Shown here piece by piece: positions 8,691 through 18,138 of a stretch of DNA of 39,603 bases. The number at the start of each line of letters is the position of its first letter. The first letter of the stretch is position 1. The stretch covers positions 1-39,603 of the IMG/VR virus record IMGVR_UViG_3300046519_000452. One strand, 5' to 3'. The notes beneath the pieces were generated by a model. That model made no database searches and had not been told where the DNA came from. It worked only from the letters and a program-made list of their open reading frames with translations. Origin of the DNA: a virus. Position numbers and translations under genes: made by a program.

Positions 8691-8709
8691 GACGGTTTCC
8701 CGACTATTT
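8691..8709 (-). promoter_or_regulatory. conserved hairpin motif, copy 2
   Basis: GACGGTTTCCCGACTATTT overlaps the TAG stop codon of the membrane moron (8704-8706) and precedes the 814-aa virion gene. It differs from the consensus only by T to A at position 2. Confidence 0.7.
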
Positions 8710-9006
8710 AGATCTATGTGCTACGAGGGTGAAAATTCCAAGGAAAACAGAAAGAAGGACAAGCGGTACCAAAAAAATCCTGATACTGGTCATCATCTCC
8801 CCGATCGAAGAGTTAGCGTAGCCGGGGAACGAGAACATGATCAGCCCATGGGAAATCGAGGAAATAAACACCGCTAAAATCCAATAAATCCATCCAACTC
8901 GCTTTGTCCGAGTAAGTGAACGAACTATAAGCAGGACCACGGTAGATATTAATGACCACGTAAGGGCTTGTGCCGAAAGCCCGATTATTACTGCTCCTGT
9001 ACCCAT
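8704..9006 (-). CDS. membrane moron in the late operon
   Basis: A 100-aa protein with about three hydrophobic segments (GAVIIGLSAQALTWSLISTVVLLIV, WIYWILAVFISSISHGLIMF, IFLVPLVLLSVFLGIFTLV). I chose ATG at 9006 because AAGGA lies eight bases upstream. Base composition is clearly more AT-rich than the flanking structural genes, suggesting recent acquisition. It interrupts the run of ejection genes and ends in the conserved hairpin motif. Possible roles are superinfection exclusion or an accessory lysis function; the sequence alone does not decide. Confidence 0.7.
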   Translation of the reverse strand: MGTGAVIIGLSAQALTWSLISTVVLLIVRSLTRTKRVGWIYWILAVFISSISHGLIMFSFPGYANSSIGEMMTSIRIFLVPLVLLSVFLGIFTLVAHRSK

Positions 9007-9017
9007 TGGGGTTTTCC

Positions 9018-10805
9018 TTACAATTTCAGTATGCACTTAATCGCAGCCATGTAAGACTGCGCATCCTTGGTCCCAATCTGATGTTCGGCTTCGATTTCAG
9101 CCAGCACTTCGTCAGCCCGAGCCGTGGTTACTTTTCCGTCCGCATCATAGCCGGTATTCACCCGTGCTTCCGGATTACGGGCAACCGTATCACGTAGCAT
9201 CTGCAGTTCTGGCGGCACCGCATCTGCCTTAGGCTCACCTCCCTCTCGCGCAGCCGAAATGCTACTTTCTGCCGGTCTATCTGTGGGAGCGAGATCTTGA
9301 TTCCGCTCCGGCCTTGGCGTCGCCTCGCGTCTTTCCTGAGCTCGGTCTGTGGGAGTTGGCTCCTTCGGCAAAGTGGCTTCATGGTCACGCACCAGGGCAT
9401 CAATCTCTTCGCGGGCGGCACGCTCGCTGATTTGGCGCAACGGCACTTCACCTTGATCAATCGCATTCAGGTCGGCCCGGGCCTGCTCAGCAGAGCGATT
9501 GCCGGCGAGGCTTTCGTTCAGATCAGCTTGCCGTCCGGAAAGCTGTCCGCGCTCAATATCGATCGCATCGCGTGCAGATCGCTCGGCAGCTTTGCGGGAC
9601 TGACCCTGCTGCCGGAATTCCTTTGCTCGAGTGCGAAAGGTCGCGTCCAGTTCTTCAAGGCTGCGGTTCACAGCAGCCAGTTCGGCTTTCACATCCTTCA
9701 CATTGGGCAAGCTGCCGGACGCGGTCTGTTCTTCTTCCGCGCGGATGGATGGCAAAGGTTCTTCGCGAGCGCTGACAATGGCCTGATCCCGACTCGGTAC
9801 AACCACCGAGGATTCATCGGCAATTCGCAAGAATTCAGCAGCATGAATGTTGTCGGGCAGCACAACCGGCTCGCCACGATTGATGGCGTCAATTGCACCT
9901 CTCAATGCGTCCTGGTGCGCGACAGCAGATCGAGGGTTGATCGGCGCTCCAGGCGCGGTATCGATGTCGGCGTGCTGCGCGTTGCGGTCGGCCAGCGCCG
10001 CGTCGATCTGGTCGGTAGTCGGACGGCGCATGGTGGCCCTGCCAATGCCGAAGAAAGCCGCACCCAAGATGGCATCCGTTGCAATTGCGGTCGCGTCGAG
10101 CGCCCGGTACTGAGCTGCTTGGGCATGATATCCCCCGCCATCCAGCAACGCTGCCGCCGTGCCGCGATGGGCCATGCCAAGGCCGACGTTCGCACCCACG
10201 GCTATCGAAGCGTCGGCAATCAATGATTTCGAAAACCCAGCCGCCGGGATAGCCGCCCCTACGCCGGTGACCACACCTTCGGTCAGGCCCAGCAGCGTTG
10301 CTGTGGATTCATCAACACCTTCTTCCATCGCGGTACGCTTACGTGAGTAGCCGGCAGGCCCACCGGCCGCAACCGCCGCCCCCACAGGCCCACCAAGGGC
10401 CGCGCCAACCACTGTACGCGGAAGAATCGCAGCGGCCTCGCCGATGATCTGGCCTGCAACACCAACCTCTGTTGGGTCAGGCCGATAGTCCTTGGCCATT
10501 TCACCAACACCTTCACCGAGCGTTTCCTGGCTCGATTCCTCGGCACCAGTGACATTTGGCGTACCGCCAAACTTGGGCTCCGGTAACAGCAGGCTGGCGG
10601 CTGCGTCGAGGCCGCCCTGCCAGACGGAGCTGAGCCCCGACTCAATAGCGGTGCCAGCCTCGAGCCCGCCACGCAATAGGCTCGGGCCTACAACGTCGAG
10701 CGCGCCAGTGAAGAAACCCGGCTTCAGCTTTTCTTCAGTTCTGCCCAGCCGCTGATCCTGGCTCTCGGCTTCGTTGTCTTCGACCAATCCATCTAGCCAG
10801 CTCAT
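9018..10805 (-). CDS. internal virion / DNA-ejection protein (595 aa)
   Basis: Second of the three large ejection-type proteins. Residues about 105-225 are unusually rich in Gly, Ala and Val (AAAILPRTVVGAALGGPVGAAVAAGGPAG and similar), compatible with envelope insertion. The C-terminal half is highly charged coiled coil (about 370-530, many ER/AE/RD repeats). Its start overlaps the previous gene by 4 bp (ATGA). The order gp14-like, 673 aa, 595 aa, 814 aa parallels the internal core genes of T7-like phages. No enzyme motif was found. Confidence 0.7.
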   Translation of the reverse strand: MSWLDGLVEDNEAESQDQRLGRTEEKLKPGFFTGALDVVGPSLLRGGLEAGTAIESGLSSVWQGGLDAAASLLLPEPKFGGTPNVTGAEESSQETLGEGVGEMAKDYRPDPTEVGVAGQIIGEAAAILPRTVVGAALGGPVGAAVAAGGPAGYSRKRTAMEEGVDESTATLLGLTEGVVTGVGAAIPAAGFSKSLIADASIAVGANVGLGMAHRGTAAALLDGGGYHAQAAQYRALDATAIATDAILGAAFFGIGRATMRRPTTDQIDAALADRNAQHADIDTAPGAPINPRSAVAHQDALRGAIDAINRGEPVVLPDNIHAAEFLRIADESSVVVPSRDQAIVSAREEPLPSIRAEEEQTASGSLPNVKDVKAELAAVNRSLEELDATFRTRAKEFRQQGQSRKAAERSARDAIDIERGQLSGRQADLNESLAGNRSAEQARADLNAIDQGEVPLRQISERAAREEIDALVRDHEATLPKEPTPTDRAQERREATPRPERNQDLAPTDRPAESSISAAREGGEPKADAVPPELQMLRDTVARNPEARVNTGYDADGKVTTARADEVLAEIEAEHQIGTKDAQSYMAAIKCILKL

Positions 10806-12823
10806 TTGATTTTCACCACCATCGGTTCTTTGGTTGCCGGATCAATCTGAACCCGACCCGCGTTCATCAGGTAATACGAGCCTTCCTTGCCCGGTACCGG
10901 TGATAGAGGCATGTCCACGAGCTGGCCAACTGGGAACTTGGTGCGCTCGGCCAGGCCGAGCAGTTGGATGTCGACAGCTTTATCGAAGTCCTTGTCCGGC
11001 ATGTTGTAGGGCTTAACCACCTTCGCGCCGCCGCGCTTACTGATGCCACCGGTGGCGAGCGCAATAGCCTGCTCAGACAGATCGCTATCCACTTCTGGCG
11101 CAGGCCCGTCGTGTTTGATTCCCTTTGGTCCAGACATTCCGGCATACAGCGATTTATAGGCCAGATAGGCCTGTTCGCGCTGCGGTGTTCCCGGTACCAG
11201 CGAATTGCCAACAGCTTCATCGAACGACTCGCGAAACATCGCATCCTTGGGCATCGGCGTAGATTTGTCTTTCAGCACCTTGGCACCGGCCAACAAGGTC
11301 TGAGGCACATTGGTACCGTCCGCTCCTTTGAGATTGCGGAACTGAGCCATGCCCGCCAGCACGGTGATCGGCTCATCGGCAGCAAGAGGCTTGATAGCCT
11401 GGGCGTAATCCCCGCCGCTTGGAGAAGCTGAGGCGATGGCCCCAAAGATCTGTAATTTGGTGCCGTCGTCGGCGGCTGCGAGAACCGAGGTCAGCATCTG
11501 CTGCTCTTCTGGCTTCCACGGGCTACGCGCAACCTCAGGTCCGTAGGCATTGCGAACCGACTTGACGACGTCGAAGCGATGGGCGATCTGTTCGCCCAAT
11601 TTCGCTTGGCCTTCTGGGGTGGCAATGCCAGAAACGTCCAGCGGCTCAACATCTACGCCAGTGCGCATGGCGTTGAAGGTGAGCGGGTTCTCGCGCAGCA
11701 ATTTTACGTTGTTATCGATTGCAGTTTGCAGTCGAGCAACATTGGCCTGCTCGGTGACGCTGCCACCATTCTTCGCCATCTCGAACCGCTTCCGCTCGAC
11801 GTACTGCTGCTGAACAGCCAAAGTTTGGCGCAAGAGGCCCTGCACTTCGTTCATTTCACCAATACGAGTGTTGTACTCGCCAGCCATGGACGTTCCGGAC
11901 AAGCCGGCCTTCCATTGCTGCTGATCGGCCGGGGTTGGCGGAATACCGGTGGCGGCCTGTCGATCCATCTGGGTGAGGATGCGCTCGGCCTTCATCTCGC
12001 GCATTTCTGCCTGGCGCTGCTGGTGTTCCTTCACCTGGAAAATGCGACCGCTCACCGTGTTCAGCAGTTGGTTGCGTTTCTCCGGATCCAGCTTCTGGGC
12101 ATAGAAACCATCAGCCGCCGTGAGGTCATGTTCGACCTTTTGCAGGCTGCCGAGGCTTTCCCGGGCCTCGATCACGCGTTGGGTTGCATGGGTGGACCAG
12201 TTGTTGTCCTTGAATTCTTGCTTCTTGCTGGCCCAGGCCTCGCCGAATGCCAGCCGACCCGCAACGTCGATGTCCTCGGCATCCATCCGAGCGTTGATTT
12301 GCGAGACATCAGCGTTGGGCATGGCGGCATCCTTGCCGAGCATATCCATGCGTGACACCAGATCACTCTGGGCGGCTTGCACACGCCCCTTGGCAGATGC
12401 CTCGCGCACCTTGTCCAGGCCACCGAGCTGCATCCGCTTGAGCGAGTTGCCAATCTCGCCTTGCTGGGCCTCATCGAGCCCTGGCGTTTCCAGTGGCGGC
12501 AGCTTCGACACGGCCGTGTTGTACGCTTCCTCGGACTTGTCATAGCTGAGCTGGCCAGCACGCATCTGCTCATCAAGGTCAGTGGCGATGGTCTTGATTT
12601 GCGACTCACGATCAATCAACGCGTTGCTGGCCTTTACCCGCGACAGCGCCTTGTCTTCCTTGTTGATCTGATCGAGGACACCAAGCGCGGTGTTCTGCAC
12701 GGTGTTGGCCACCTGCTGCGCGTTCCTGTCCTGTTCGCGGGTATCCACCGGCATGACACGATTTTGCGCAACTTCCTGCTGCACCCGGACCTGACCAAAG
12801 CTACCAAGCGGTATCTGTGCCAT
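10802..12823 (-). CDS. internal virion / DNA-ejection protein (673 aa)
   Basis: A long, almost entirely helical, glutamine- and charge-rich protein (residues 30-380 look like coiled coil). It starts MAQIPLGSFGQVRV, like N-termini of podovirus internal core proteins. Its ATG shares one base with the stop of the gp14-like gene (TGATG) and its end overlaps the next gene by 4 bp, so the three are translationally coupled. The expected role is formation of the trans-envelope channel or core; no catalytic motif was seen. Confidence 0.7.
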   Translation of the reverse strand: MAQIPLGSFGQVRVQQEVAQNRVMPVDTREQDRNAQQVANTVQNTALGVLDQINKEDKALSRVKASNALIDRESQIKTIATDLDEQMRAGQLSYDKSEEAYNTAVSKLPPLETPGLDEAQQGEIGNSLKRMQLGGLDKVREASAKGRVQAAQSDLVSRMDMLGKDAAMPNADVSQINARMDAEDIDVAGRLAFGEAWASKKQEFKDNNWSTHATQRVIEARESLGSLQKVEHDLTAADGFYAQKLDPEKRNQLLNTVSGRIFQVKEHQQRQAEMREMKAERILTQMDRQAATGIPPTPADQQQWKAGLSGTSMAGEYNTRIGEMNEVQGLLRQTLAVQQQYVERKRFEMAKNGGSVTEQANVARLQTAIDNNVKLLRENPLTFNAMRTGVDVEPLDVSGIATPEGQAKLGEQIAHRFDVVKSVRNAYGPEVARSPWKPEEQQMLTSVLAAADDGTKLQIFGAIASASPSGGDYAQAIKPLAADEPITVLAGMAQFRNLKGADGTNVPQTLLAGAKVLKDKSTPMPKDAMFRESFDEAVGNSLVPGTPQREQAYLAYKSLYAGMSGPKGIKHDGPAPEVDSDLSEQAIALATGGISKRGGAKVVKPYNMPDKDFDKAVDIQLLGLAERTKFPVGQLVDMPLSPVPGKEGSYYLMNAGRVQIDPATKEPMVVKIK

Positions 12824-13332
12824 CAGGTGTTACCTCCAACTTTTGCATTAGTGCCGTTGACCGAGGCCTTCCACGCCATACCAGCCTGCGCGCCAGCGGA
12901 TAGCACGGTGCCGATCGATTGCGAGTTTGCATTCGACCGGGCCTGCTTACCGGCAAGGTTGTAGTTCGCGGCATCGTTGTACAGCCTGGAGCTTTGATTT
13001 CGCCCGTTGAAGATGGTCAGCGCGGCATCTTCCTCAGCGTTGCCGATGATTTCCTCGTTGATGTTGATGGCCGTGCCCTCGCCCACTTCGACGCCGGAAC
13101 CGGCAAGTGCAGCGTTCGCCTCACTGGCCTGGTTACGGGCAAGGCGCCGGATCCGGTCTGCCTGCACCACCGCTGCGCTGGCTGCCGTGTCAGCGTCCAG
13201 CTTGGCCTGATCAGATTGAGCGTCAGCGTTTAGCGATGCCTGCTTGCCCGATTGCTGGGTGGTGTAAACCGAGTACACCGTCGCTGCCGCGAGAGCCGCA
13301 TAAGCGGCCATCCCTACTGCGCCTACTGCCAT
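12823..13332 (-). CDS. T7 gp14-like internal virion protein
   Basis: A 169-aa protein with a hydrophobic N-terminus (VGAVGMAAYAALAAATVYSVY), an Ala/Gln/Asp-rich helix and ARNQASEANAALAGSGVEVGEGTA, the pattern of the small internal core protein of T7-like phages that sits in the outer membrane after ejection. Position before the large ejection proteins agrees. The start at 13332 has only a weak ribosome site and follows the GNAT stop by one base. Confidence 0.75.
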   Translation of the reverse strand: MAVGAVGMAAYAALAAATVYSVYTTQQSGKQASLNADAQSDQAKLDADTAASAAVVQADRIRRLARNQASEANAALAGSGVEVGEGTAININEEIIGNAEEDAALTIFNGRNQSSRLYNDAANYNLAGKQARSNANSQSIGTVLSAGAQAGMAWKASVNGTNAKVGGNT

Positions 13333-13333
13333 G

Positions 13334-13777
13334 TCAGATCTCCATCATCAAGAGCGGGCCGATATTGCGCAGCCCTTGCGATTCGTAAAGTCGGGTCGTG
13401 CTTTCAACGTTGACGCCTGTGCCGATGCCCATATAAATCTGAGTGGCGCCTTTGATGCGAGCCCACTCCTTGAACGTCTGGATCAGCCGCACCGCGTGGA
13501 TTCCGCCGCGCTTGGAAGGCTCCACAAACAACGAGTAGTCGTAAGCGATCAGCTCGTTGCTGAACCATTGATCCACGACGGCGCCGGCCATGCCTCCAAC
13601 GATTTCACCTCCCGTCTCAGCAACAAAGATGACCCCTTGCCCATTGATGAGCTCATGGAAGAAGCCGCCAGTCTTTTCGGGGCAGAAGGCCATTTTTGAA
13701 TAGTCGCTGGTGGCATGAAGAAGAATGGCCAGCTCAACAAGGCGAGGAACATCAGAGTGAACAGCTGGGCGGATCAT
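13334..13777 (-). CDS. GNAT-family N-acetyltransferase
   Basis: A 147-aa protein with the GNAT layout: N-terminal MIRPAVHSDVPRLVEL, central beta strands VIFVAETGGEIVGGMAGAVV, the acetyl-CoA loop region FVEPSKRGGIHAVRLIQTFKEWA (K-R-G-G-x-x-A in place of the usual R/QxxGxG/A), and a C-terminal TTRLYESQGL. It would transfer an acetyl group from acetyl-CoA to an amine; the target is unknown. It sits within the virion genes between the nozzle and gp14-like genes, with GAGGT before the ATG, so it is made late. Confidence 0.85.
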   Translation of the reverse strand: MIRPAVHSDVPRLVELAILLHATSDYSKMAFCPEKTGGFFHELINGQGVIFVAETGGEIVGGMAGAVVDQWFSNELIAYDYSLFVEPSKRGGIHAVRLIQTFKEWARIKGATQIYMGIGTGVNVESTTRLYESQGLRNIGPLLMMEI

Positions 13778-13786
13778 GTTGATACC

Positions 13787-15934
13787 TCAGTCGTTGAACG
13801 TGGCTTTCTTGATGACACAAAGCAGATGGAATGGCAGAGGCTGATCTTGCTCAATCAGAAGCGAGGCCTGGCCACGCTCCCATCCAAGGTTTTCAATCCG
13901 GTGGTCACCGGTGAACAACACCGGCGGCTTGTCCAGGATCTGCGATCCGAGGTTTCTGAAAGCCACGATCTGCCCATTGATCTTGCAGCCGATGGTTTCT
14001 AGGAATCGCAGGGTGACTTCGCCGATGCGCATGCTGTTGCCTTGGGCGCTGCCGGTGCCGCCGGTAACTTCTGGCGTTAACGTCTTGATTCTGGTTTTGA
14101 AGGGCAACCCCGCCTGGACCGAATAAGCCTTGCGTGGCAAGGTGATTTGTCCGCCTGACACGACCTGCTGCTGCATCACGACGCCATCGGCAACGATGTC
14201 TACAGTCTTGCCTTCGAGATGGCCAAGGCCAGCCCACACGGTCGATCCCGGAACGCTCTTCGCCGATATCCCGCAATCCACGCGAATGCCTGGGGTGAAG
14301 CGCTCCAGATAGCGCACGGTATTGCCATTCACGACGCGGTTGACCACGACCCATACCTGTTCACCGGTGGCGAATGGGATCGATGCCACGGACTCATAGG
14401 TTCCATCAGTGGTTTGTCGCGCCCATCCAATAACGTCCTGGTCACGGTCAACAGTCAGCGTGGCCATCACGCCATCGCTGCGCACCAGGTACATGATCGA
14501 TTCAGGCTCCTGCTGATATGCCATGTCGACGATGGCAGGCTTGGTGATGTGTTCCGACAGCACCGACATATCCGGCGAACCGTAGGTGTCGGAGTCGTAC
14601 TTGTAGGCCATGGCCCGAAGCTTTCGGTCAGAGCGCTGCATGAAATACAACTCGTTGCCGATCCGCGCAGGCTTGACGTTGTTGCAGCCATAGACCGACG
14701 GGTTCTTCACCTGAATGTTGGTCGGCGTGATGGGCTTCTCGACGCCGCCGGCGAGCGTGAACTCACCGCCGTAGGTCAGCGCAATCAAGGCCTTGGTCTG
14801 GGCCATGTGGGTAATCGGGTTGATCTGGTCACTGGAGACCGTGAACGACATGGCGTCGTCGTCCTTGGTGCCCAGTTCGAAGTTCAGGTACTCACCAGTG
14901 CGCGACATCCACACCGTCTGTGGGTAGCTTGGTGATCCGGCACAAACGAGGCGCTGCTCGTACAGGGTTCCGGTGCACGGATACCCGTCTAACGGATTCC
15001 AGACTGAAGCCTCAAGACTCCAGGCGTTTGCAGGCGACGTAACGATAGCTGTCATGGCCGCCCGAATGATGCCGCTCACCACTGTGCTGCTGGTGTAAGC
15101 AGTGATCTGCACCAAGCCGCCGTTGATCTTCACAAGCTTACCGACGTCCTCAGGACGCCATCCGGCAGCAGATAGAGTAAGGCTGGTGGATGCGCCCACC
15201 GGGTCTTTGGCGCTCGGCGTGTTGCCGGTCTGGGGCGAACCCTGCAAGACCCATGACGACAGGGTCAGCGCCGGGAAGGCGTTCACTACGGTCACAGCTA
15301 CGTTGGTTGAACTGACCACGCCAGTGATCACGGCAACACCACCGCCAGAAGTGATTTCCCGGCCAACATCGGAAGCCATGAACACAGGCGCGACGGTGAT
15401 TACCGTCCGAAGCGTACCGACCGACAGGTCGCTGATGTTCATGTTCGAGTTGACGAAGATGCCCTTCTCATCAAATGGCTGCGTCACGAACGGTGCAGGC
15501 GCAAGACTCCAATTCACGTCCGCGCGACGAAGCCGATAGATCGGCACGGACTGGTTGAATATGAACATGGTGTCAGCGCCCTGGACATAATCCAGCGCGC
15601 TGAGCATTGCCTCGGTGTAGGGGCTCGGCAGCTCGACGCCGGTGTAGGTTCCGTCCGGCAGGTATATCCGCACATACAGATCGCCAAACTCGCACATGTA
15701 GGACTGGGTCTTGTTGAAGATGTACGGAATAAGCCGGCAGCGCTTGTTCGGGTATCTGGCGGCAGCCACGGACAGCGTGCCGTCGCGGCGGATGCATCCA
15801 CCGTGAATCAAAGGCCAAGCGTTCTCGATCAACTCGGCACCGTTTTGGTAACGGGCGATATCGACACGCCCAAGCATGCGCGGCGACAGTTCGCCGGCGG
15901 TGAAGTTGGTTTGAATCAGCGTCAGGCGAGGCAT
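13787..15934 (-). CDS. tail tubular protein B (nozzle)
   Basis: A 715-aa beta-rich protein that starts TNFTAGELSPRMLGRVDIARYQNGA, the hallmark N-terminus of podovirus tail tubular B/stabilisation proteins. The middle holds TLYEQRLVCAGSPSYPQTVWMSRTGEYLNFE, also conserved in this family. It forms the distal tail tube through which DNA leaves. It follows tail tubular A with a one-base overlap (TAATG). Confidence 0.9.
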   Translation of the reverse strand: MPRLTLIQTNFTAGELSPRMLGRVDIARYQNGAELIENAWPLIHGGCIRRDGTLSVAAARYPNKRCRLIPYIFNKTQSYMCEFGDLYVRIYLPDGTYTGVELPSPYTEAMLSALDYVQGADTMFIFNQSVPIYRLRRADVNWSLAPAPFVTQPFDEKGIFVNSNMNISDLSVGTLRTVITVAPVFMASDVGREITSGGGVAVITGVVSSTNVAVTVVNAFPALTLSSWVLQGSPQTGNTPSAKDPVGASTSLTLSAAGWRPEDVGKLVKINGGLVQITAYTSSTVVSGIIRAAMTAIVTSPANAWSLEASVWNPLDGYPCTGTLYEQRLVCAGSPSYPQTVWMSRTGEYLNFELGTKDDDAMSFTVSSDQINPITHMAQTKALIALTYGGEFTLAGGVEKPITPTNIQVKNPSVYGCNNVKPARIGNELYFMQRSDRKLRAMAYKYDSDTYGSPDMSVLSEHITKPAIVDMAYQQEPESIMYLVRSDGVMATLTVDRDQDVIGWARQTTDGTYESVASIPFATGEQVWVVVNRVVNGNTVRYLERFTPGIRVDCGISAKSVPGSTVWAGLGHLEGKTVDIVADGVVMQQQVVSGGQITLPRKAYSVQAGLPFKTRIKTLTPEVTGGTGSAQGNSMRIGEVTLRFLETIGCKINGQIVAFRNLGSQILDKPPVLFTGDHRIENLGWERGQASLLIEQDQPLPFHLLCVIKKATFND

Positions 15935-16521
15935 TACCAGTAACTCCCGAAGCGGGAGGCGTACAGGCGTTCATCGCCGAGGGTTTGCGGTGGGTCCTCT
16001 TGGCCGTCTACCGCACGCGCCCGGCGCAGCATCTGCTCAAGTTTCTGCTCTTCCCCTGCCTGCTTCGCCGTTGATTGCGTCACTGGATAGGCCAGCGATG
16101 CGCACATCGCCTGTGTTACGACGTTGATCAGGTTGGCATCCCAGGTACTTTCGACCAGGTTGCGAAAGATGTAACGCAACTCAAGCACGGTGGTATTGGC
16201 CTGAATCGATCGGCCTTCAACCAGGTAGTCGATCTGGCAACCGCTGGTGCCGACCTCCAGCACACGCAGCAAGTCTGCCGGCAACTCAAACGATTGCTCA
16301 TAGCCGAAAGCTGGTGAAGCCGCATCGGGCGCAAGCACGATACGCTTCACACAGCAGTTCCATGGGTGCGAGCGCAGCATATCGTCGCGCACGGTCGGAT
16401 ACAGATTGGCGCACAGCTTCGCCCGATCCAGATTCAACTGGTCTTCAAAGTCGTTGATGGTCTGCGAGCCAAGCATCAGCAGCGCATTGGAGCAGATGGA
16501 TACTGCGGTTGCCGTGGCCAT
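15934..16521 (-). CDS. tail tubular protein A (adaptor)
   Basis: A 195-aa protein of the T7 gp11 type: ICSNALLMLGSQTINDFED near the N-terminus and YPTVRDDMLRSHPWNCCVKR are characteristic. It joins the portal ring to the nozzle. The frame extends upstream, but ATG at 16521 has GGAGG at the right distance and begins the conserved region. Confidence 0.9.
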   Translation of the reverse strand: MATATAVSICSNALLMLGSQTINDFEDQLNLDRAKLCANLYPTVRDDMLRSHPWNCCVKRIVLAPDAASPAFGYEQSFELPADLLRVLEVGTSGCQIDYLVEGRSIQANTTVLELRYIFRNLVESTWDANLINVVTQAMCASLAYPVTQSTAKQAGEEQKLEQMLRRARAVDGQEDPPQTLGDERLYASRFGSYW

Positions 16522-16536
16522 CGTCAAAACCTCCAG

Positions 16537-16565
16537 ATAAAAAGACCGGGGCACGCGGCCCCGGT
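16537..16565 (-). terminator. intrinsic terminator after the head decoration gene
   Basis: ACCGGGG pairs with CCCCGGT across a seven-base loop, followed on the minus strand by CTTTTTAT. It would trim transcription between the head and tail genes, leaving capsid-region mRNA more abundant. Confidence 0.75.
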
Positions 16566-16597
16566 AAGTTGTTTGCCTTCCTTGGCCGCCTGATGAA

Positions 16598-17059
16598 TCA
16601 GTTTTGGCCGGCGTAGTGCGCTACCAGGGTGATGACCTGCCCAGCCAGAAGCGCAGCACCTGCGACGGTGGATAGCAGCTCGCTCTGATCGGTGACCTGA
16701 CCTTGCTGGGCTACCGTCACTTCGAACAGCGCACCGTTGGCGAATTGGGCGTCAGCCGTGGCGCTACCAGCAGCCGCCACAGAAGTTGCGGCCATGTAGC
16801 GTGCAGGAGCCGCCGGATCGCCAAGGTTGATGGTTGAGGACGCGGTGCCAGCAGCAAAGTAAAGGCGAGTGCCCGGCATGAGGCGTGCGCCGAACGGCAA
16901 CAAACCCCACGAAATTTTGTCGCCGATGGCCACGCCACCCACGGGTACGGTGATGGTGCTGACAAGGATCTGTACGTCAGCGCCTTGCAGGTTGGGTTTG
17001 ACCAACTGCTGCGGGAGTGCCGCGCGTGCAGCAGATACGGAAGCGTTTACAGTTGCCAT
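16598..17059 (-). CDS. head decoration / head-fibre-like protein
   Basis: A 153-aa Ala/Gly/Val/Thr-rich beta protein lying between the major capsid and the tail adaptor, followed at once by a terminator. Composition and position fit a capsid-binding decoration or head fibre protein (SWGLLPFGARLMPGTRLYFAAGTASSTINLGD). The family is not identified with certainty; it could also be a minor head protein. Confidence 0.6.
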   Translation of the reverse strand: MATVNASVSAARAALPQQLVKPNLQGADVQILVSTITVPVGGVAIGDKISWGLLPFGARLMPGTRLYFAAGTASSTINLGDPAAPARYMAATSVAAAGSATADAQFANGALFEVTVAQQGQVTDQSELLSTVAGAALLAGQVITLVAHYAGQN

Positions 17060-17102
17060 GGTTTGGAACTCCTGAGTCAGAAAGGGGCAAAGCCGAAGCC
17101 GC

Positions 17103-17969
17103 TTACGCGGCCTCGGTTACTGCGATTTCAACCACCTTTTCTTCCTCGACCCGTACGGAGCCAATGGACATCTTGGCGTAGACGCGGACGTTGAAGCCTT
17201 TGCCCGGATCCTCGCCAACCTTGGTGGTGATGTCTTTGCCTTTGCCAAGAGTTACGCCGGACTTGGCCCAGGCATACAGGCGGCGAGTTGCGCCGTCGTA
17301 CGGGGTTCGCTCAGACGGAATCCAGGTGAAGCCCATCCACTTGCCTTCAACGTCGCCGTCTTGCAGGAACTTGCCTGCCAGATAGTCCTGGCTGGTCAGC
17401 GTGGCGTCGGCGAGGATGTCGGCGGCAGCGGCAGCGGTGTAGCAAATGAACAGTTCTTCGCCGTTGTGGTTGTCCGCTTCGTTACGGCGGAACAACTTAC
17501 GGGCCTGAATGATCTTGGCCTTGGTCAGACCAGTACCGCCCACGGCGATCTTTTGGGTTGCCGGCAGGATGATGTTACCGGTGGTGGCACGCGAGTTGCC
17601 GCCCATGGACGCAATAACCACGTCGTCCTTGGCACGGTTCAGCGAGGCAACCATGGCCTTGACGTAATCCGAGGTCGGATCGACCAGCATGCGGATTTTG
17701 TCCTGGTCGTCGATCATGTCGCCGTCGTCCCAGTCGAACAGGTCAACAAAGCGTGTGCTGTGCGGTTGATCGTTGATCGGGGTGTCAGCGTGGCGCTGGG
17801 TGCGACGCTGCGCGGTGCGCTGGCCGAGACGGTTGATGGACTTCGACATACCCACGATGTTGGGCTCGATAGTCACGTGTGGTTCGAAACGCGACTGCAT
17901 CTGCTGAGCGACGTGGCGGAAGTTATCCGCGAACTGCTGAACAAACGCTTCGGTGATTTGCTGGGACAT
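17103..17969 (-). CDS. major capsid protein
   Basis: A 288-aa protein. The start MSQQITEAFVQQFADNFRHV and the segments RTAQRRTQRHADTPI, RFVDLFDWDDGDMIDDQDKIRMLVDP and KLFRRNEADNHNGEELF match the podovirus capsid family found next to T7-type portals. I used ATG at 17969, which has GGAG upstream; an in-frame codon three residues earlier is less likely. It is preceded by the scaffold gene and a 190-bp gap with the conserved motif and a repeat block. Confidence 0.85.
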   Translation of the reverse strand: MSQQITEAFVQQFADNFRHVAQQMQSRFEPHVTIEPNIVGMSKSINRLGQRTAQRRTQRHADTPINDQPHSTRFVDLFDWDDGDMIDDQDKIRMLVDPTSDYVKAMVASLNRAKDDVVIASMGGNSRATTGNIILPATQKIAVGGTGLTKAKIIQARKLFRRNEADNHNGEELFICYTAAAAADILADATLTSQDYLAGKFLQDGDVEGKWMGFTWIPSERTPYDGATRRLYAWAKSGVTLGKGKDITTKVGEDPGKGFNVRVYAKMSIGSVRVEEEKVVEIAVTEAA

Positions 17970-17992
17970 GCGGTGCACTCCAATGCAGTTAA

Positions 17993-18081
17993 GGAATTGC
18001 CTGCCGGGTATCCGCTTCGCGGGCCGGTATTACCTGGCGTGCATCGGCTCTGCTGCGCCTCGGGGCTTTCCGGGTGTCTGC
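17993..18081. repeat. imperfect 33-bp tandem repeat between scaffold and capsid genes
   Basis: Three units begin at 17993, 18026 and 18059. The first two match at 17 of 23 compared positions, the third more weakly. Mismatches between units 1 and 2 mostly fall every third base. One minus-strand frame then reads as repeats of the type ADxRxAIP with an 11-residue period, but it has no convincing start codon. Confidence 0.45.
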
Positions 18082-18138
18082 GTGCCATCGCAGGCCGGCC
18101 CATTGCTGGGATGCCTGCGATGTTTGTGCATGGAGGGT

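Noticed and set aside
9297-10226. 309-aa open frame on the plus strand
   Set aside because: Antisense to the 595-aa ejection protein, with no ribosome site or recognisable domain.
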